Below, piece after piece: positions 7,661 to 18,249 of a stretch of DNA of 64,000 nucleotides. The DNA is from Frateuria_A sp049727805. Its GTDB lineage: Bacteria; Pseudomonadota; Gammaproteobacteria; Xanthomonadales; Rhodanobacteraceae. The stretch lies in assembly GCF_049727805.1 (NCBI RefSeq), contig NZ_JBCNYA010000011.1:1-64000 (forward strand). Reading direction: 5' to 3'. How positions within the stretch are numbered: the stretch's first letter is position 1; each line of letters starts with the position of its first letter. Below the pieces are notes generated by a model. The model did no database searches and was not told where the DNA came from. It worked only from the letters and a program-made list of their open reading frames with translations. The position numbers and the translations under genes were made by a program.

Positions 7661-9329
7661 ACGGGTAAAGCGGCGGCAACGGCGGCTCGCCGCCCGAGGC
7701 GGCCGCGCGCCACCGGAACCCCTGGCCGAAGGCGGCGGCCAAATCCGGCGCCGGGTCACTCGCGGTCGCGGCGAAGCGCCGCCGCTGCAACTGCTCGATG
7801 GCCGCGCGCTGGCTGGCCGAGTCCAGCGCCTCGGCCAGCGCGCCCAGGCTCGCCACGCCCGGGCGCTCCGCACGCGCCCAGGCCAGCAACGCGTGCGCCT
7901 GCGCCGCCGGATCGCTGCCGCGGGCCGCGGCGAGGAAGGCCAGGCGCAGCGCACGATGCGAGCTTGCCGCTGGTGCGGGCGCGTTCGATCCCGGACTCCT
8001 GCGGCGTCGCCACACCCACCACGTCGCGAGCGCGCCGCCGACCAGCAGCAGCGCCACCGCGAGCAGCACGATCACCCGCCACGCAGGCGCATGCGCGGGA
8101 GATGCCGGCGTGGCTGCGGACGCGGGCAGCGCCGGCGCGGCACGCGCCGGCACCGAAGCCGGGCTGGCGGGTGTCTGCGGGCCACCGGCGGCCGGCAACA
8201 CCGTCAGCGTGTGCGCCGGGACGCGCGCCTCCTCGACCTGGCCGCTCTGCACGTTCCACCATTTCAGCGTGATCGCGGGAATGGTGAGCGTGCCGGCCTG
8301 GCCCGGCACCACGGCGAAGTTCTGCTGGCGGCGGCCGAGCAGCCACTGGCCGTCGTTGCGCGTGCTGGTCACCGGCTTGTCGGGATAGACCGTGGCGTTC
8401 TTCAGGTCCGGCAGGCTCAGCACGGGCAGCGCCTCGTAGGGCAACCCGGTGGCCTGCACGGTCATGGCCAGGTCCAGCGGCTGGCCGACGCGCAGCTTGC
8501 CGTCGGCGGGGAGGCCTTCCAGGGTCAGGCTCAACGCGCGCGCGGGCAGCCAGGTGCTGCTGCCCCACTGCGACGGCACCGGCTGCACGTCGATGGGTAT
8601 CTGCGGCGAGGCCGCCGTCGTAGGCGTGCCCATGGCGAAGAAGCTGTCCGGATCGGTCGGGTCGATCAGTTCGCCCTGGAAGCGCAGCGACGGCAGTTCG
8701 ATGGTGCCGGCATGCTGCGGGATCAGCGCGTAGCGCCGCTCGATCACGTGATAGCCGCGGCCGCTGCGCACCACGTCGTAGTCCAGGTCGTCACCCAGCC
8801 GACGCGCGTCGATGCCGGGCAGTTGCGGATCCTCCAGCGAACCGCTGCTCAGGCTGCCGGCGAAATACAGCCGCACGGTGAACAGCAGTTGCTGGCCCAC
8901 GCGCACCCGGGTCGGCTGGGCGCTGGCCTCGAGGAACACGTCCTTGCCGCTGTTGGCTGCCGCCGCGGGGTTCGGCGGCGTCACGGTGAGCGTGAGCGGT
9001 TGCGTGCGCGCACCGGCAAAATCCAGCGCCGGGATCGCCAGCTGGCCGACCCGTTTCGGGCGCAACGCGATGCCGACGGTGAACTGCATGCTGCGCCGGC
9101 CGTTGATGATGCTCACGCTGGTACTGCTGGACTGGCCCAGCACGTCGAAGTCGCCGGCCAGTGCGGAAAGATCCGGCGCCTGCGCCAGGCCACCACCCTC
9201 GACGCGCAGGTTGAGCGTGACGGTATCGCCCAGTTGCACCTGGTTGCGATCCAGCGAGGCCTGCACTTGTGCCGCGTGCGCCAGCATCGGCAGCAGCGAG
9301 AGCAGCAGCAATGCGATCCACCGCCTCAT
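7647..9329 (-). CDS. batD: BatD family protein (oxygen tolerance)
   Basis: A 560-residue secreted-then-anchored protein: signal peptide MRRWIALLLLSLLPMLAHAA, repeated beta-rich modules (QVQASLDRNQVQLGDTVTLN at the start is diagnostic), one membrane helix near residues 425-447 (VIVLLAVALLLVGGALATWW) and a cytoplasmic tail. BatD proteins are encoded with BatA/BatB and are thought to form an envelope complex with them; in Bacteroides and Leptospira the locus was tied to oxygen tolerance, but the exact role is unsettled. The ATG overlaps the batB/C stop by four bases, showing translational coupling. It is the last gene of a six-gene operon. Confidence 0.88.
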   Translation of the reverse strand: MRRWIALLLLSLLPMLAHAAQVQASLDRNQVQLGDTVTLNLRVEGGGLAQAPDLSALAGDFDVLGQSSSTSVSIINGRRSMQFTVGIALRPKRVGQLAIPALDFAGARTQPLTLTVTPPNPAAAANSGKDVFLEASAQPTRVRVGQQLLFTVRLYFAGSLSSGSLEDPQLPGIDARRLGDDLDYDVVRSGRGYHVIERRYALIPQHAGTIELPSLRFQGELIDPTDPDSFFAMGTPTTAASPQIPIDVQPVPSQWGSSTWLPARALSLTLEGLPADGKLRVGQPLDLAMTVQATGLPYEALPVLSLPDLKNATVYPDKPVTSTRNDGQWLLGRRQQNFAVVPGQAGTLTIPAITLKWWNVQSGQVEEARVPAHTLTVLPAAGGPQTPASPASVPARAAPALPASAATPASPAHAPAWRVIVLLAVALLLVGGALATWWVWRRRRSPGSNAPAPAASSHRALRLAFLAAARGSDPAAQAHALLAWARAERPGVASLGALAEALDSASQRAAIEQLQRRRFAATASDPAPDLAAAFGQGFRWRAAASGGEPPLPPLYPFKLR

Positions 9330-11223
9330 GGCAGGTCGTCCTCCGTCGTGGCGCCGCCGTGGCGCTGGCGGTACTCCAGTTCGAACTTGCGCCGCAGCAG
9401 CGCGCCCGGATCGTCCGGCACGCGCTGCAGCGCCTGGCGCAGCTCGGCGGGCAGGCGCGCCTGCGGGTCGTCCTTGTCCAGCGCGCCGAGCTGGTGCTCG
9501 TTGCCGTTGGGCTTGGCGTCCGCGCCCAGTGCGCGGTCCATCTGCTGCTTGAGCGCCTGCCCCGCACGCGCCGTGCGCGCCTGCTGCTCGGCCTGTTCCT
9601 GCGGCGTCAGCGGACGACTGGCGCCCTGCTGTTCCTGCTGCCTGCCGTCGTGCTGGCCGGCCTGGTCCTGCGCGCCTTGCGCGTCGGGCTGTTGCTGGCC
9701 CTGGCCCTGCTGTCCCTGGCTGTCCTGGCGGCCGTCCTGCTGTTCGCCCTGGCGGTTGCCCTGGCTGTCCTTCTTCGCTTGCTGGTCGCCCTGCCCCTGC
9801 CTGGACTTCGAGGACTTGCCGCCGCCCTGGTTCTGCGCGTCGTTGGGGTTGTCCTGTGGCGGCGGCTGGCGGCGCAGCCAGTCCTCGACCGCCTTGCGGT
9901 TGGCCGTGGCGTCGGCATTGCCCGGATCGAGCGCGAGCGCGTGGTCGTAGGCGGCCAACGCATCCTGGTAGCGGCCGGCCTTGGCCAGTGCGTTGCCGAG
10001 GTTGTACTGCGCATCGGTGGTTTCGATCGGTCGCAGCGCATCGATCGCCGCGGCGTAGTCGTCCGCGCGATAGGCTGCCGCGCCGCGCAGGGCGGGGTCG
10101 CGGGCCAGTGCGGCGGCCTGCTTCGCGTGCCCTTCGTGCAGCGCCCGCGCCGCCTGCTGGTCGCGGCGCTGCCACAGGTCCTGCCAGGTGCCCGCTTCCG
10201 CGCGGGCGGGCAGCAACGGCAGCAGCACCAGCGGCAACAGCAGCAGCCAGCCGCGGCGGAAGGCGAGCGCCAGCAGCGGCAGCAGCGGCAGCAGCAGCCA
10301 GGGACCCCGATCCTCCCATTGCGCGCTGGCCTGGTCCGTCGCGGTGCCGGCATCGCCGCTGCGCAGTTGCGCCTGCAGGGCGTCGATGTCCGCATGGTCG
10401 TCGCGCATGGGGACGTAGCGGCCGCCACCGGCAGACGCCAGCGCCGCCAGCGCGGCATCGTCGCGTGCGGCCATCGCCACGTTGCCCTGCGCATCGCGCA
10501 GGAAACCGCCTTCGGCCAGCGGCACCGGTCCGCCCCGGCTCGTGCCCACGCCCAGCACCGACACGCGCACGCCCTCGGCGCGCGCCTGGCGGGCGGCCTG
10601 CTGCGCCTCGGTGCCGGCGTCGTCGGTGACCAGCACCAGCGAGCCGCCGCCGACGTCGGCATCGTGGATCAGCGCAGCGCCCCGCGCGATCGCCGCGGCG
10701 GCGTTGTCGCCTTCCACCGGCATGGTGTCGGGGGCCAGTGCGTCGAGCAGGTCGTTGAGGCTGTTGGCGTCGCTGGTCAGCGGCGCCACCACGAAGGCCT
10801 CGCCGGCGTACGCGACCAGCCCGTTGAGCCCGCCGCGGTTGGCGGCGAACAGGTCGCGCGCCTTGTAGCGGGCGCGATCGAGGCGGCTCGGCGTGACGTC
10901 GCGCGAGAGCATGTGCTGCGAGAGGGAAATCGCCACTACCTGCGCGGCACGGTCGGCGAACAGTGGCTGCGGCACGCGGCTCCAGCTCGGTCCGGCGAAA
11001 GCCAGCGTGGCCAGCAGCCAGCCGAAGGCCAGCAACGCGGGCGGCACGCTGCGGCGTTGCGTGTGGCCCTGCAACAGGTGCGGCAGCAGCTCGGGATCGA
11101 CCAGCCGCTCCAGTTGCGCGCGCGCGCCCTGCCCGCGCACCGCCAGCGCGGCGACCAGCGGCAGCGCGAGCAGCAGCCACAGCCAGGCCGGCCGCAGGAA
11201 ATGGAACTGGTGCAGCGCCTCGC

Positions 11224-11227
<4 letters not shown>
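9326..11227 (-). CDS. BatB/BatC fusion: VWA domain plus TPR, degenerate MIDAS
   Basis: A 633-residue membrane protein. Two N-terminal helices (about 13-30, 59-79) precede a VWA domain (about 95-290), then a further hydrophobic pair (about 310-345), TPR repeats (about 355-460, with YNLGNALAKAGRYQDALAAY) and a long Gln/Gly/Asp-rich hydrophilic stretch before a charged C-terminus. This is a fusion of BatB and BatC as found in many proteobacteria. The metal site expected as DxSxS reads SLSQH at residues 101-105, so the first Asp and last Ser are lost, unlike neighbouring BatA. The gene overlaps batA and batD by four bases each. Confidence 0.88.
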
Positions 11228-12214
<987 letters not shown>

Positions 12215-12222
<8 letters not shown>

Positions 12223-12709
12223 GCCGCACCCTCCGCCCCTGCATGGCGAGCGCAGCGCGCAGCCAGCGGCGCGTGGCATCCAGCGCCGCGGTGGCGTCGT
12301 AGGGCTGGCGCCGGTACATCGCAGGCTCCAATGCAATCAACTGCTGCAGCGTGTCCGCATCGACCGGCACGCGCGCCAGCGCGCCGCGCCAGGCCTCGCC
12401 GTCGAGGCGTGCGGCGGCGGGATCGTGCAGTCGGGCCACGCGTCGCAACAACTGGTGCAGGCCGGTCGCCAGCGCCGGCGCGTCGTCGGCGTGGCGCGCG
12501 GCGAGCACATCGACCTCGGCAAGGATTCCCGCGCGCCGGTGGCGTTCGCGCCGTGCACGCAGCCACAGCCAGGCGCCGGCGGCCGCACCCAGCATCAGCA
12601 GCGCCGCCAGCACCCACCAGCCCGGCGCCGGCGGCCACCACGGCGGCGCCGGCGGCAGATGGATGTCGCGCAGGGCTGGGCCCTCCGGCGCGGGTAGCAC
12701 GCGCATCAT
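12215..12709 (-). CDS. DUF4381 membrane protein
   Basis: A 164-residue protein with a proline-rich lead (LRDIHLPPAPPWWPPAPGWW), one transmembrane helix (VLAALLMLGAAAGAWLWL) and a basic, helical cytoplasmic domain. DUF4381 members regularly sit between DUF58 and batA genes in gammaproteobacterial moxR operons; their role is unknown. The start ATGATG overlaps the DUF58 stop by four bases. Position and topology suggest a structural part of the Bat envelope complex. Confidence 0.82.
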
Positions 12710-13635
12710 CGCGGCGACCTCGCGCCCAGCAACGCGGTGACGGCCTCGAGTGGATCGGCCGTGGTGTCGAGGCTGCGCCAGCGCAGCCCCAGCGCCTGGG
12801 CCAGCGCGCCGAGACGCGCCTGGCCGGCGCCCAGCGCCTGCTGGAACTCGCTGCGCTGGCGCATGCCGTGCAGGCTGACCTCGCGGCGCTGGCCGGCGTG
12901 TTCGAGCGGGTAGCGTCCGGGCGGCGGCAATTCCAGTTCGAGCGCATCGGCGACCACCAGCACGGCGACGCTCGCATGCCGGGTCATCTCGCGCAGGCGA
13001 CCGCGGGCGGCCTCGTCGCAGCTCATGCCGTCGCTGATCAGCAGCACGCGGTTGGCGCCATGCAGGCGACCGCCCCGCGCGAGCGCCTCGGACAGCGGTT
13101 CGGCCGCCTCGATGCCGCGCGTCGCGCGATCCCATTCGGCAAGCGCGCCGCACAGGCCGACCGCACCGCGCGGACCACCCTGCGGCTTGAGCAGTTGCCG
13201 GCAGGTGCCGAAGGCCATCGCGCCCACCCGCTCGCCCGCGCGTACCGCATACCAGCCGGCGACCGCAGCCGCACGGGCGGCCTGCACCGACTTGAAACGG
13301 ACGCGGGTGCCGAAGCGCATGCTCGGATGGGTGTCCAGCAAGACCAGCAGGCGGCCCTCGCGCTCCTCCTGGAACAGCTTGGTGTGCAGCTCGCCGCTGC
13401 GCGCGGTGAGCCGCCAGTCGAGGCGGCGCACGTCGTCGCCGGGCTGGTAGACGCGCGACTCGGCATAGTCCATGCCGCGGCCGTAGAGCCGGCTCGAACG
13501 CTGTCCCGCCGCCAGCGCCCGGCTGTTGAGCGGCTGCGGCCGGACCCGGCCGACCCGCGCCCGCAACGCGAGCAGTTCGGCCAGTGACACGGAGGCACGG
13601 CCATCGCCATCGGCGCGCACGGGGACGGCGGACAT
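12706..13635 (-). CDS. DUF58 domain protein
   Basis: A 309-residue soluble protein carrying the DUF58 signature GRGMDYAESRVYQPGDDVRR followed by LDWRLTARSGELHTKLFQEER, and a VWA-like half (LLVLLDTHPSMRFG, VLLISDGMSCDEA). DUF58 proteins are near-constant partners of MoxR ATPases and are believed to be their clients or adaptors. The DTHPSM loop resembles, but does not exactly match, a MIDAS. The ATG overlaps the moxR stop by one base (TGATG), so translation is coupled. Confidence 0.88.
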   Translation of the reverse strand: MSAVPVRADGDGRASVSLAELLALRARVGRVRPQPLNSRALAAGQRSSRLYGRGMDYAESRVYQPGDDVRRLDWRLTARSGELHTKLFQEEREGRLLVLLDTHPSMRFGTRVRFKSVQAARAAAVAGWYAVRAGERVGAMAFGTCRQLLKPQGGPRGAVGLCGALAEWDRATRGIEAAEPLSEALARGGRLHGANRVLLISDGMSCDEAARGRLREMTRHASVAVLVVADALELELPPPGRYPLEHAGQRREVSLHGMRQRSEFQQALGAGQARLGALAQALGLRWRSLDTTADPLEAVTALLGARSPR

Positions 13636-14630
13636 CACGGCAGCGGCACGAGATCCAGCAGGCGGTCGATGACCTGGTCGCTGCGCACGCCTTCGGCCTC
13701 GGCCTCGTAGCTGAGCAACACGCGATGGCGCAATACCTCGTGCACCACGCCGTGCACGTCCTCGGGCAAGGCGTAGTCGCGCCCGGCCAACCAGGCGTGC
13801 GCGCGGGCGCAACGGTCCAGTGCGATGGTGGCGCGCGGGCTTGCGCCCCAGGCGATCCAGCGCTTCAGCTCGGGACCGTAGCGGCCGGCGTCGCGCGTCG
13901 CCAGCACCAGTTGGGCGAGGTATTCCTCGAGCGCCGGCGCCATGTGCACGGCAAGCGCCGCATCGCGCGCCGCGAACACGTCGGCCTGGGTGAGCAGCGC
14001 GCGCGGCGGTGCGGCCGGGTGCAGCGCGCGGCGCGCCTGCTCGCGGGCGAGCTGGAGGATGGCCAGTTCCGAGGCGGCATCCGGGTAGCCGATCGTCACG
14101 TGCATGACGAAGCGGTCCAGTTGCGCCTCGGGCAGCGCAAAGGTGCCTTCCTGCTCGATCGGATTCTGCGTGGCCATCACCAGGAACAGGTCCGGCAGGC
14201 GCCAGGTGCTGCGGCCGACGGTGATCTGCCGTTCGGCCATCGCCTCGAGCAGTGCCGACTGCACCTTGGCGGGCGCACGGTTGATTTCGTCGGCAAGCAC
14301 GATGTTGTGGAACAGCGGCCCGCGCTCGAATTCGAAGCTGCCCGCCTGCGGGCGGAACACGTCGGTGCCGGTGAGGTCGGCCGGCAGCAGGTCCGGGGTG
14401 AACTGCACGCGATGGAAATCGGCCTCGATGCGCGCGGCCAGCGCCTTGACCGCGGTGGTCTTGGCCAGGCCCGGCGCCCCCTCGACCAGCAGGTGGCCAT
14501 CGGCCAGCAGGGCGATCAGCAGGCAGTCGATCAGGTGCGGCTGGCCGATCACCTCGCGCTGCAGTTCCTCGCGCAGGTGCACGAAGGCCTGTTGCAGGCG
14601 GTCCGGCGTAGCGGTTTGCGGTGTGTCCAT
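13635..14630 (-). CDS. MoxR-family AAA+ ATPase
   Basis: A 331-residue AAA+ chaperone-like ATPase. Walker A is GAPGLAKTT, Walker B is IVLADEINRAP, sensor 1 is ATQNPIEQEGTFALPEAQLDR, all typical of MoxR. MoxR proteins help activate or assemble VWA-domain proteins, which fits the two VWA genes downstream. It is the first gene of the operon moxR-DUF58-DUF4381-batA-batB/C-batD, all on the minus strand with overlaps of 1 to 8 bases. The promoter should lie in 14631-14750; I could not define it with confidence. Confidence 0.93.
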   Translation of the reverse strand: MDTPQTATPDRLQQAFVHLREELQREVIGQPHLIDCLLIALLADGHLLVEGAPGLAKTTAVKALAARIEADFHRVQFTPDLLPADLTGTDVFRPQAGSFEFERGPLFHNIVLADEINRAPAKVQSALLEAMAERQITVGRSTWRLPDLFLVMATQNPIEQEGTFALPEAQLDRFVMHVTIGYPDAASELAILQLAREQARRALHPAAPPRALLTQADVFAARDAALAVHMAPALEEYLAQLVLATRDAGRYGPELKRWIAWGASPRATIALDRCARAHAWLAGRDYALPEDVHGVVHEVLRHRVLLSYEAEAEGVRSDQVIDRLLDLVPLP

Positions 14631-14753
14631 CGGCTATCCACGGGGGCGACGCGGCTACTGACCGCGACAATGGACGGAAGTTTACGGGCGCCCGTGCAAG
14701 GGTCGCGTATGCCAGACCGCACGTAGACCGGACCGCACCCGGATGGCAGGAAC

Positions 14754-14784
14754 GAAAAAGGGCGGCCGAAGCCGCCCTTTTCCT
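14754..14784 (-). terminator. Rho-independent terminator after pilQ
   Basis: On the minus strand the stem GGGCGGC-TTCG-GCCGCCC with a UUCG loop is followed by TTTTT. The plus strand also has a run of T after the stem, so it could work both ways. It closes the pilMNOPQ operon before the moxR operon promoter region. Confidence 0.88.
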
Positions 14785-14801
14785 ACCTCGCCGCTACACG
14801 G

Positions 14802-17048
14802 TTACTGCAGCGTGTCGCTGAGGATGCGGGGCGTCACGAAGATCAGCAGTTCGGCCTTGCTGTTGTTCTTGACCGTCTTGCGGAACAACGCGCCAAGACC
14901 GGGGATGTCGCCCAGGCCGGGCACCTTGCTGATGGTGTTGGCCTTGGTGATCTCGTAGATGCCGCCGAGCACGACGGTCTGGCCGTTGTCCACCAGCACC
15001 GAGGTGTTGATCTCACGGGTGTCGATCTGCGGCACCTGGCCACTGCCCGGGGCGTCGATGAACTTGGCGAGCGCGTCCTTCTTGACGTTGATCTTCAGGT
15101 ACACACGGCTGTCGGCGGTGATCGTCGGGGTGACACGCAGCTCCAGCACGGCGTCCTTGAACTGCACCGTCGCGGTGCCGCTGCCGGCCGAACCGGTGGC
15201 GCTGTTCTGGTAGGTCACGTAGCCGATCTGCTGGCCCTGTCGGATCACGGCCTCCTGCTGGTTGGCGGTGATCACGCGCGGGCTGGAGATCACTTCACCG
15301 CGACCTTCGGTCTGCGCCGCCGAGAGCTCGAGGTCGACCAGGTAGTTGGCGCCCAGGATGGCCAGGCCGAAGCTGCCCATCGGATTGGCCGCCGGCAGGT
15401 TGACGTTGAAGCCGCCGGCGCCGGTCTGGTAGGTGGTCACGCCGCTGGCATTGCTCGAGCCGATGTTGTTGTTGCCCCGCTCGATGGCCAGGCTGGCCGC
15501 GCCGTTGCTGCCGCCCTGTGGCGCGGTAGTGATCACGTTGCCGCCGCTGGTCGTGTGCAGCGCCTGCACGCCCCACTTCACGCCAAGCTCGCGGGTGAAG
15601 TCGTCGGTGGCCACCACGATGCGCGACTCGATCAGCACCTGCTGCACCGGCCGGTCGAGCACGGCGATCAGCTCGCGTAGCTCGCGGATCTTGTCCGGCG
15701 TCTCGTTGAGCAGCAGGGTGTTGGTGCGCTCGTCGAACGAGACGCTGCCACGCGGCGACAGGAAGCCGCGGCTGCCGCCGCTACCGCCGCCGCTACCGCT
15801 CTTGCTGCCGGTGGTCAGCAGCTTGGCGATGTCGGCCGCCTTGCCGTAGCTGATCGGCACGTAGTCGGTGACCAGTTCGGCGGTGTCCTCGGCCTTCAGG
15901 CGGGCCTCGGCCAGGTTCTGCTCATAGTTGGCCAGTTCCTGCTGCGGCGCGATCCAGATGACGTTGCCGTCCTGGCGCTTGTCCAGGCCCTTGGCACGCA
16001 GGATCACGTCCAGCGCCTGGTCCCACGGCACGTTGACCAGCCGCAGGGTGACGCTGCCGCCCACGCTGTCGGCCACGACGAGGTTCTTCTTGGACATCTC
16101 CGCGATGAACTGCAGCGCAGCGCGCACCGGGATGTCCTGGAAATTGAAGGTCACGCGGGTGCCGTTGTAGACCGGCGGCTGGCCCTTGGCCAGCTTGCCG
16201 TCGGCCGCGGCGTCCTTCTTGGGCGCGACCTCGACCACGTACTGGTCAGCGGTCTGGTACGAGGAGGTCTCCACGTTGCCCTTGAAGGCGATCTCCATGC
16301 GCGCGCCACCGCCCATGCCGGCGCGGGTGGTGATGGATTGGACCGGCGTGGCGAAGTCCAGCACGTCCAGGCGCTGCGCCTGCTCGGCCGGCAGCTTCAC
16401 GTGGCTCAGGTTGACGATGAGCTTGTCGCCCTCGCGGCGCATGTCGGCATCGGCACCGGCACCGCTGAAGCTGACCAGCACGCGGCCCTCGCCGTTGGGG
16501 CCACGGCGGAAATCGATGCCGGAGACCGACGGGCCGTTCATCGCCGAAGGCAGGGCCTTGGTCGGATCGACGGCGGAGGCGGTGGTGGTCGTCTGCGCCT
16601 CGCTGCCGTTGTTCACGGTCAGCACCAGGTCGTTGCCGTCGACGCGCGTGCGGTAGGAGGCTTCGCGCATCAGCTCGACCACCACGCGGGTGCGTCCGCC
16701 AGCCGAAACGGCCGAGACGCCGGAGGTCGAGCCCTTTCCGATGTCGAGATGACGCGGCGCCGCGTTGGTGGTGTCGGCGAAATCCACCGCGATGCGCGGC
16801 GGGTTGCCGGTGGTGAAGATACGCGGCTCCGGCGGCGGGCCGCCGGCGAAGTTCATGTGCAGCTCGACGCGGCCCCCGGGCAGCGTGTCGTAGCTGATTC
16901 CCTTGAGCGTATTGGTGGCCGCCAAGGCATCGCCCGTCCACGCGGCGGCGACGATCAGCAGGCCCATCAGGCAGCGACGTGCGTGGCGCATGGCTCGGCC
17001 CCGGACAGGTTGGTTGTGGTTGCTCATTGCGTCAGCCCCTGTGTTCAT
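14802..17048 (-). CDS. pilQ: Type IV pilus secretin PilQ
   Basis: A 748-residue outer membrane secretin through which the pilus exits. A signal-like hydrophobic segment (CLMGLLIVAAAWTGDALA) is followed by two AMIN domains (about 45-150 and 165-275) that bind peptidoglycan, then N0/N1 domains (GTRVTFNFQDIPVRAALQF) and the secretin barrel, ending in the family signature KVPGLGDIPGLGALFR. The ATG at 17048 overlaps the pilP stop by four bases; an alternative ATG at 17027 has a GGGG upstream. A glycine/serine-rich loop (SGSGGGSGGSRG) sits between the N and barrel domains. It is the last gene of pilMNOPQ. Confidence 0.96.
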   Translation of the reverse strand: MNTGADAMSNHNQPVRGRAMRHARRCLMGLLIVAAAWTGDALAATNTLKGISYDTLPGGRVELHMNFAGGPPPEPRIFTTGNPPRIAVDFADTTNAAPRHLDIGKGSTSGVSAVSAGGRTRVVVELMREASYRTRVDGNDLVLTVNNGSEAQTTTTASAVDPTKALPSAMNGPSVSGIDFRRGPNGEGRVLVSFSGAGADADMRREGDKLIVNLSHVKLPAEQAQRLDVLDFATPVQSITTRAGMGGGARMEIAFKGNVETSSYQTADQYVVEVAPKKDAAADGKLAKGQPPVYNGTRVTFNFQDIPVRAALQFIAEMSKKNLVVADSVGGSVTLRLVNVPWDQALDVILRAKGLDKRQDGNVIWIAPQQELANYEQNLAEARLKAEDTAELVTDYVPISYGKAADIAKLLTTGSKSGSGGGSGGSRGFLSPRGSVSFDERTNTLLLNETPDKIRELRELIAVLDRPVQQVLIESRIVVATDDFTRELGVKWGVQALHTTSGGNVITTAPQGGSNGAASLAIERGNNNIGSSNASGVTTYQTGAGGFNVNLPAANPMGSFGLAILGANYLVDLELSAAQTEGRGEVISSPRVITANQQEAVIRQGQQIGYVTYQNSATGSAGSGTATVQFKDAVLELRVTPTITADSRVYLKINVKKDALAKFIDAPGSGQVPQIDTREINTSVLVDNGQTVVLGGIYEITKANTISKVPGLGDIPGLGALFRKTVKNNSKAELLIFVTPRILSDTLQ

Positions 17049-17587
17049 TTCTCGCCGAGCCCGATGCTGGCCGAACGTTCCATCCAGCCGCCATTGCCAT
17101 TGGAAACCAGTTCGACCAGATCGATGTGGTCTTCCGCGATGTCGGTGACCCGACCGTAGTTCTGCCCCATGTATTCATTGCGATGGACGCGGTGGATCAC
17201 GCCACCGGGGTCCTTCACCAGCGCTTCCATCCCCGCGCCGGTGCCGACCGTGCCGACCATCTTCAGGCTGTCCAGCGCGAACATCTCCAGCGGCTGCTTG
17301 GGCCGGTCTTCGTCCGGACGCGGGCCGTTGGAGGAACCGCCGGGCTGCTGTTCGGCCGTGCTCGCGCTGAACGGGTCGCGCTTGCCGTCGTCGGAGTACT
17401 GGAAGGTCTCGAAGGTCTTGATGACCGGCAGCGGCGGGATCGGAGCGCCCTTCTTGCTCTTCTCCTGCGCGACCCAGTCGCGCAGGTCGGACATGCCGCG
17501 GGTGCAACCGGCCAGCAGCAGCAGGGCGGCGAGCATCAGCAGCAGCTTCGCCAGGCTGGCGGGCCGAATGGCATTGAAACGGCTCAT
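17045..17587 (-). CDS. pilP: Type IV pilus lipoprotein PilP
   Basis: A 180-residue lipoprotein with signal LLLMLAALLLLAGC, so Cys28 should be lipidated. A flexible linker precedes the C-terminal HR domain (LEMFALDSLKMVGT, then GGVIHRVHRNEYMGQNYG), which binds the N0 domain of PilQ and so links PilNO to the secretin. The length matches PilP of Pseudomonas (174). It overlaps pilO and pilQ by four bases each. Confidence 0.95.
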   Translation of the reverse strand: MSRFNAIRPASLAKLLLMLAALLLLAGCTRGMSDLRDWVAQEKSKKGAPIPPLPVIKTFETFQYSDDGKRDPFSASTAEQQPGGSSNGPRPDEDRPKQPLEMFALDSLKMVGTVGTGAGMEALVKDPGGVIHRVHRNEYMGQNYGRVTDIAEDHIDLVELVSNGNGGWMERSASIGLGEK

Positions 17588-18249
17588 TTGCGCCCCCTCG
17601 CCTTGCTCTTCGCGGTCTTGTTCGCGGCGCTCTCGTTGTCTTCCAGGTAGCGGTAGGTCTTGACCGTGCCTTCCAGCACCAACTGCCCGCCGGCCGGCGG
17701 TTCGCCGTTGGCGCCTATTGGCAACTGCGTCGACAGCGAAACGTCGTGCATGGTGAGGATCACCACCCGCGGCAGCGAAGCCACGCCGCTGATGAAATTG
17801 CCGAACTGGTGGTAGGTGCCCACCATCTTCAGTTCGATCGGCTCTTCCGCGTAGAAGTCCTTGGGATGCTCGCTGCCCGGGTCGAAGGTCTGGATTTCCA
17901 GGCCGGCAGACAATGCGGTCTGCGAGATGTCCACGAGCAGCTCGGGCATCTCGGTCTTGCTGGGCAGCTGGCGCAGCAGCTGGCGCAGCATGTCCTGCAT
18001 CTCGTCCAGCTGCTGCTGCAGAGCCTCGAGGTTGACCGACTTGGCCTGCTTCTGGCTGAACTCCTGCTTGAGCGAGTCCTCCTTGGAGGCCAGGCTCGCC
18101 AGCGAATCCTGCTGGTCGCTGACGTGCAGATACCAGCCCAGGAACATCACGATCAGGAACACCAGCACGGTGAAGAACAGCTTGACCGACTTCGACCAGC
18201 CACCGATGTTGTTTCGATCGAGGCTGCGCAATTCATCGAAGAACTTCAT
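17584..18249 (-). CDS. pilO: Type IV pilus alignment protein PilO
   Basis: A 221-residue bitopic inner membrane protein: short cytoplasmic N-terminus (MKFFDELRSLDRNN), one membrane helix (LFFTVLVFLIVMFLGWYLHV), a coiled coil (about 50-105) and a ferredoxin-like periplasmic domain. PilO pairs with PilN through the coiled coils to form the alignment subcomplex. A basic C-terminal tail (NKTAKSKARGRK) extends past the usual fold. The start overlaps the pilN stop. Confidence 0.95.
   Translation of the reverse strand: MKFFDELRSLDRNNIGGWSKSVKLFFTVLVFLIVMFLGWYLHVSDQQDSLASLASKEDSLKQEFSQKQAKSVNLEALQQQLDEMQDMLRQLLRQLPSKTEMPELLVDISQTALSAGLEIQTFDPGSEHPKDFYAEEPIELKMVGTYHQFGNFISGVASLPRVVILTMHDVSLSTQLPIGANGEPPAGGQLVLEGTVKTYRYLEDNESAANKTAKSKARGRK

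Noticed and set aside
9570..9870. Tandem DNA repeat in the Gln-rich part of batB/C
   Set aside because: Codons vary and there is no fixed repeat unit, so it is low-complexity protein sequence, not a DNA tandem array.
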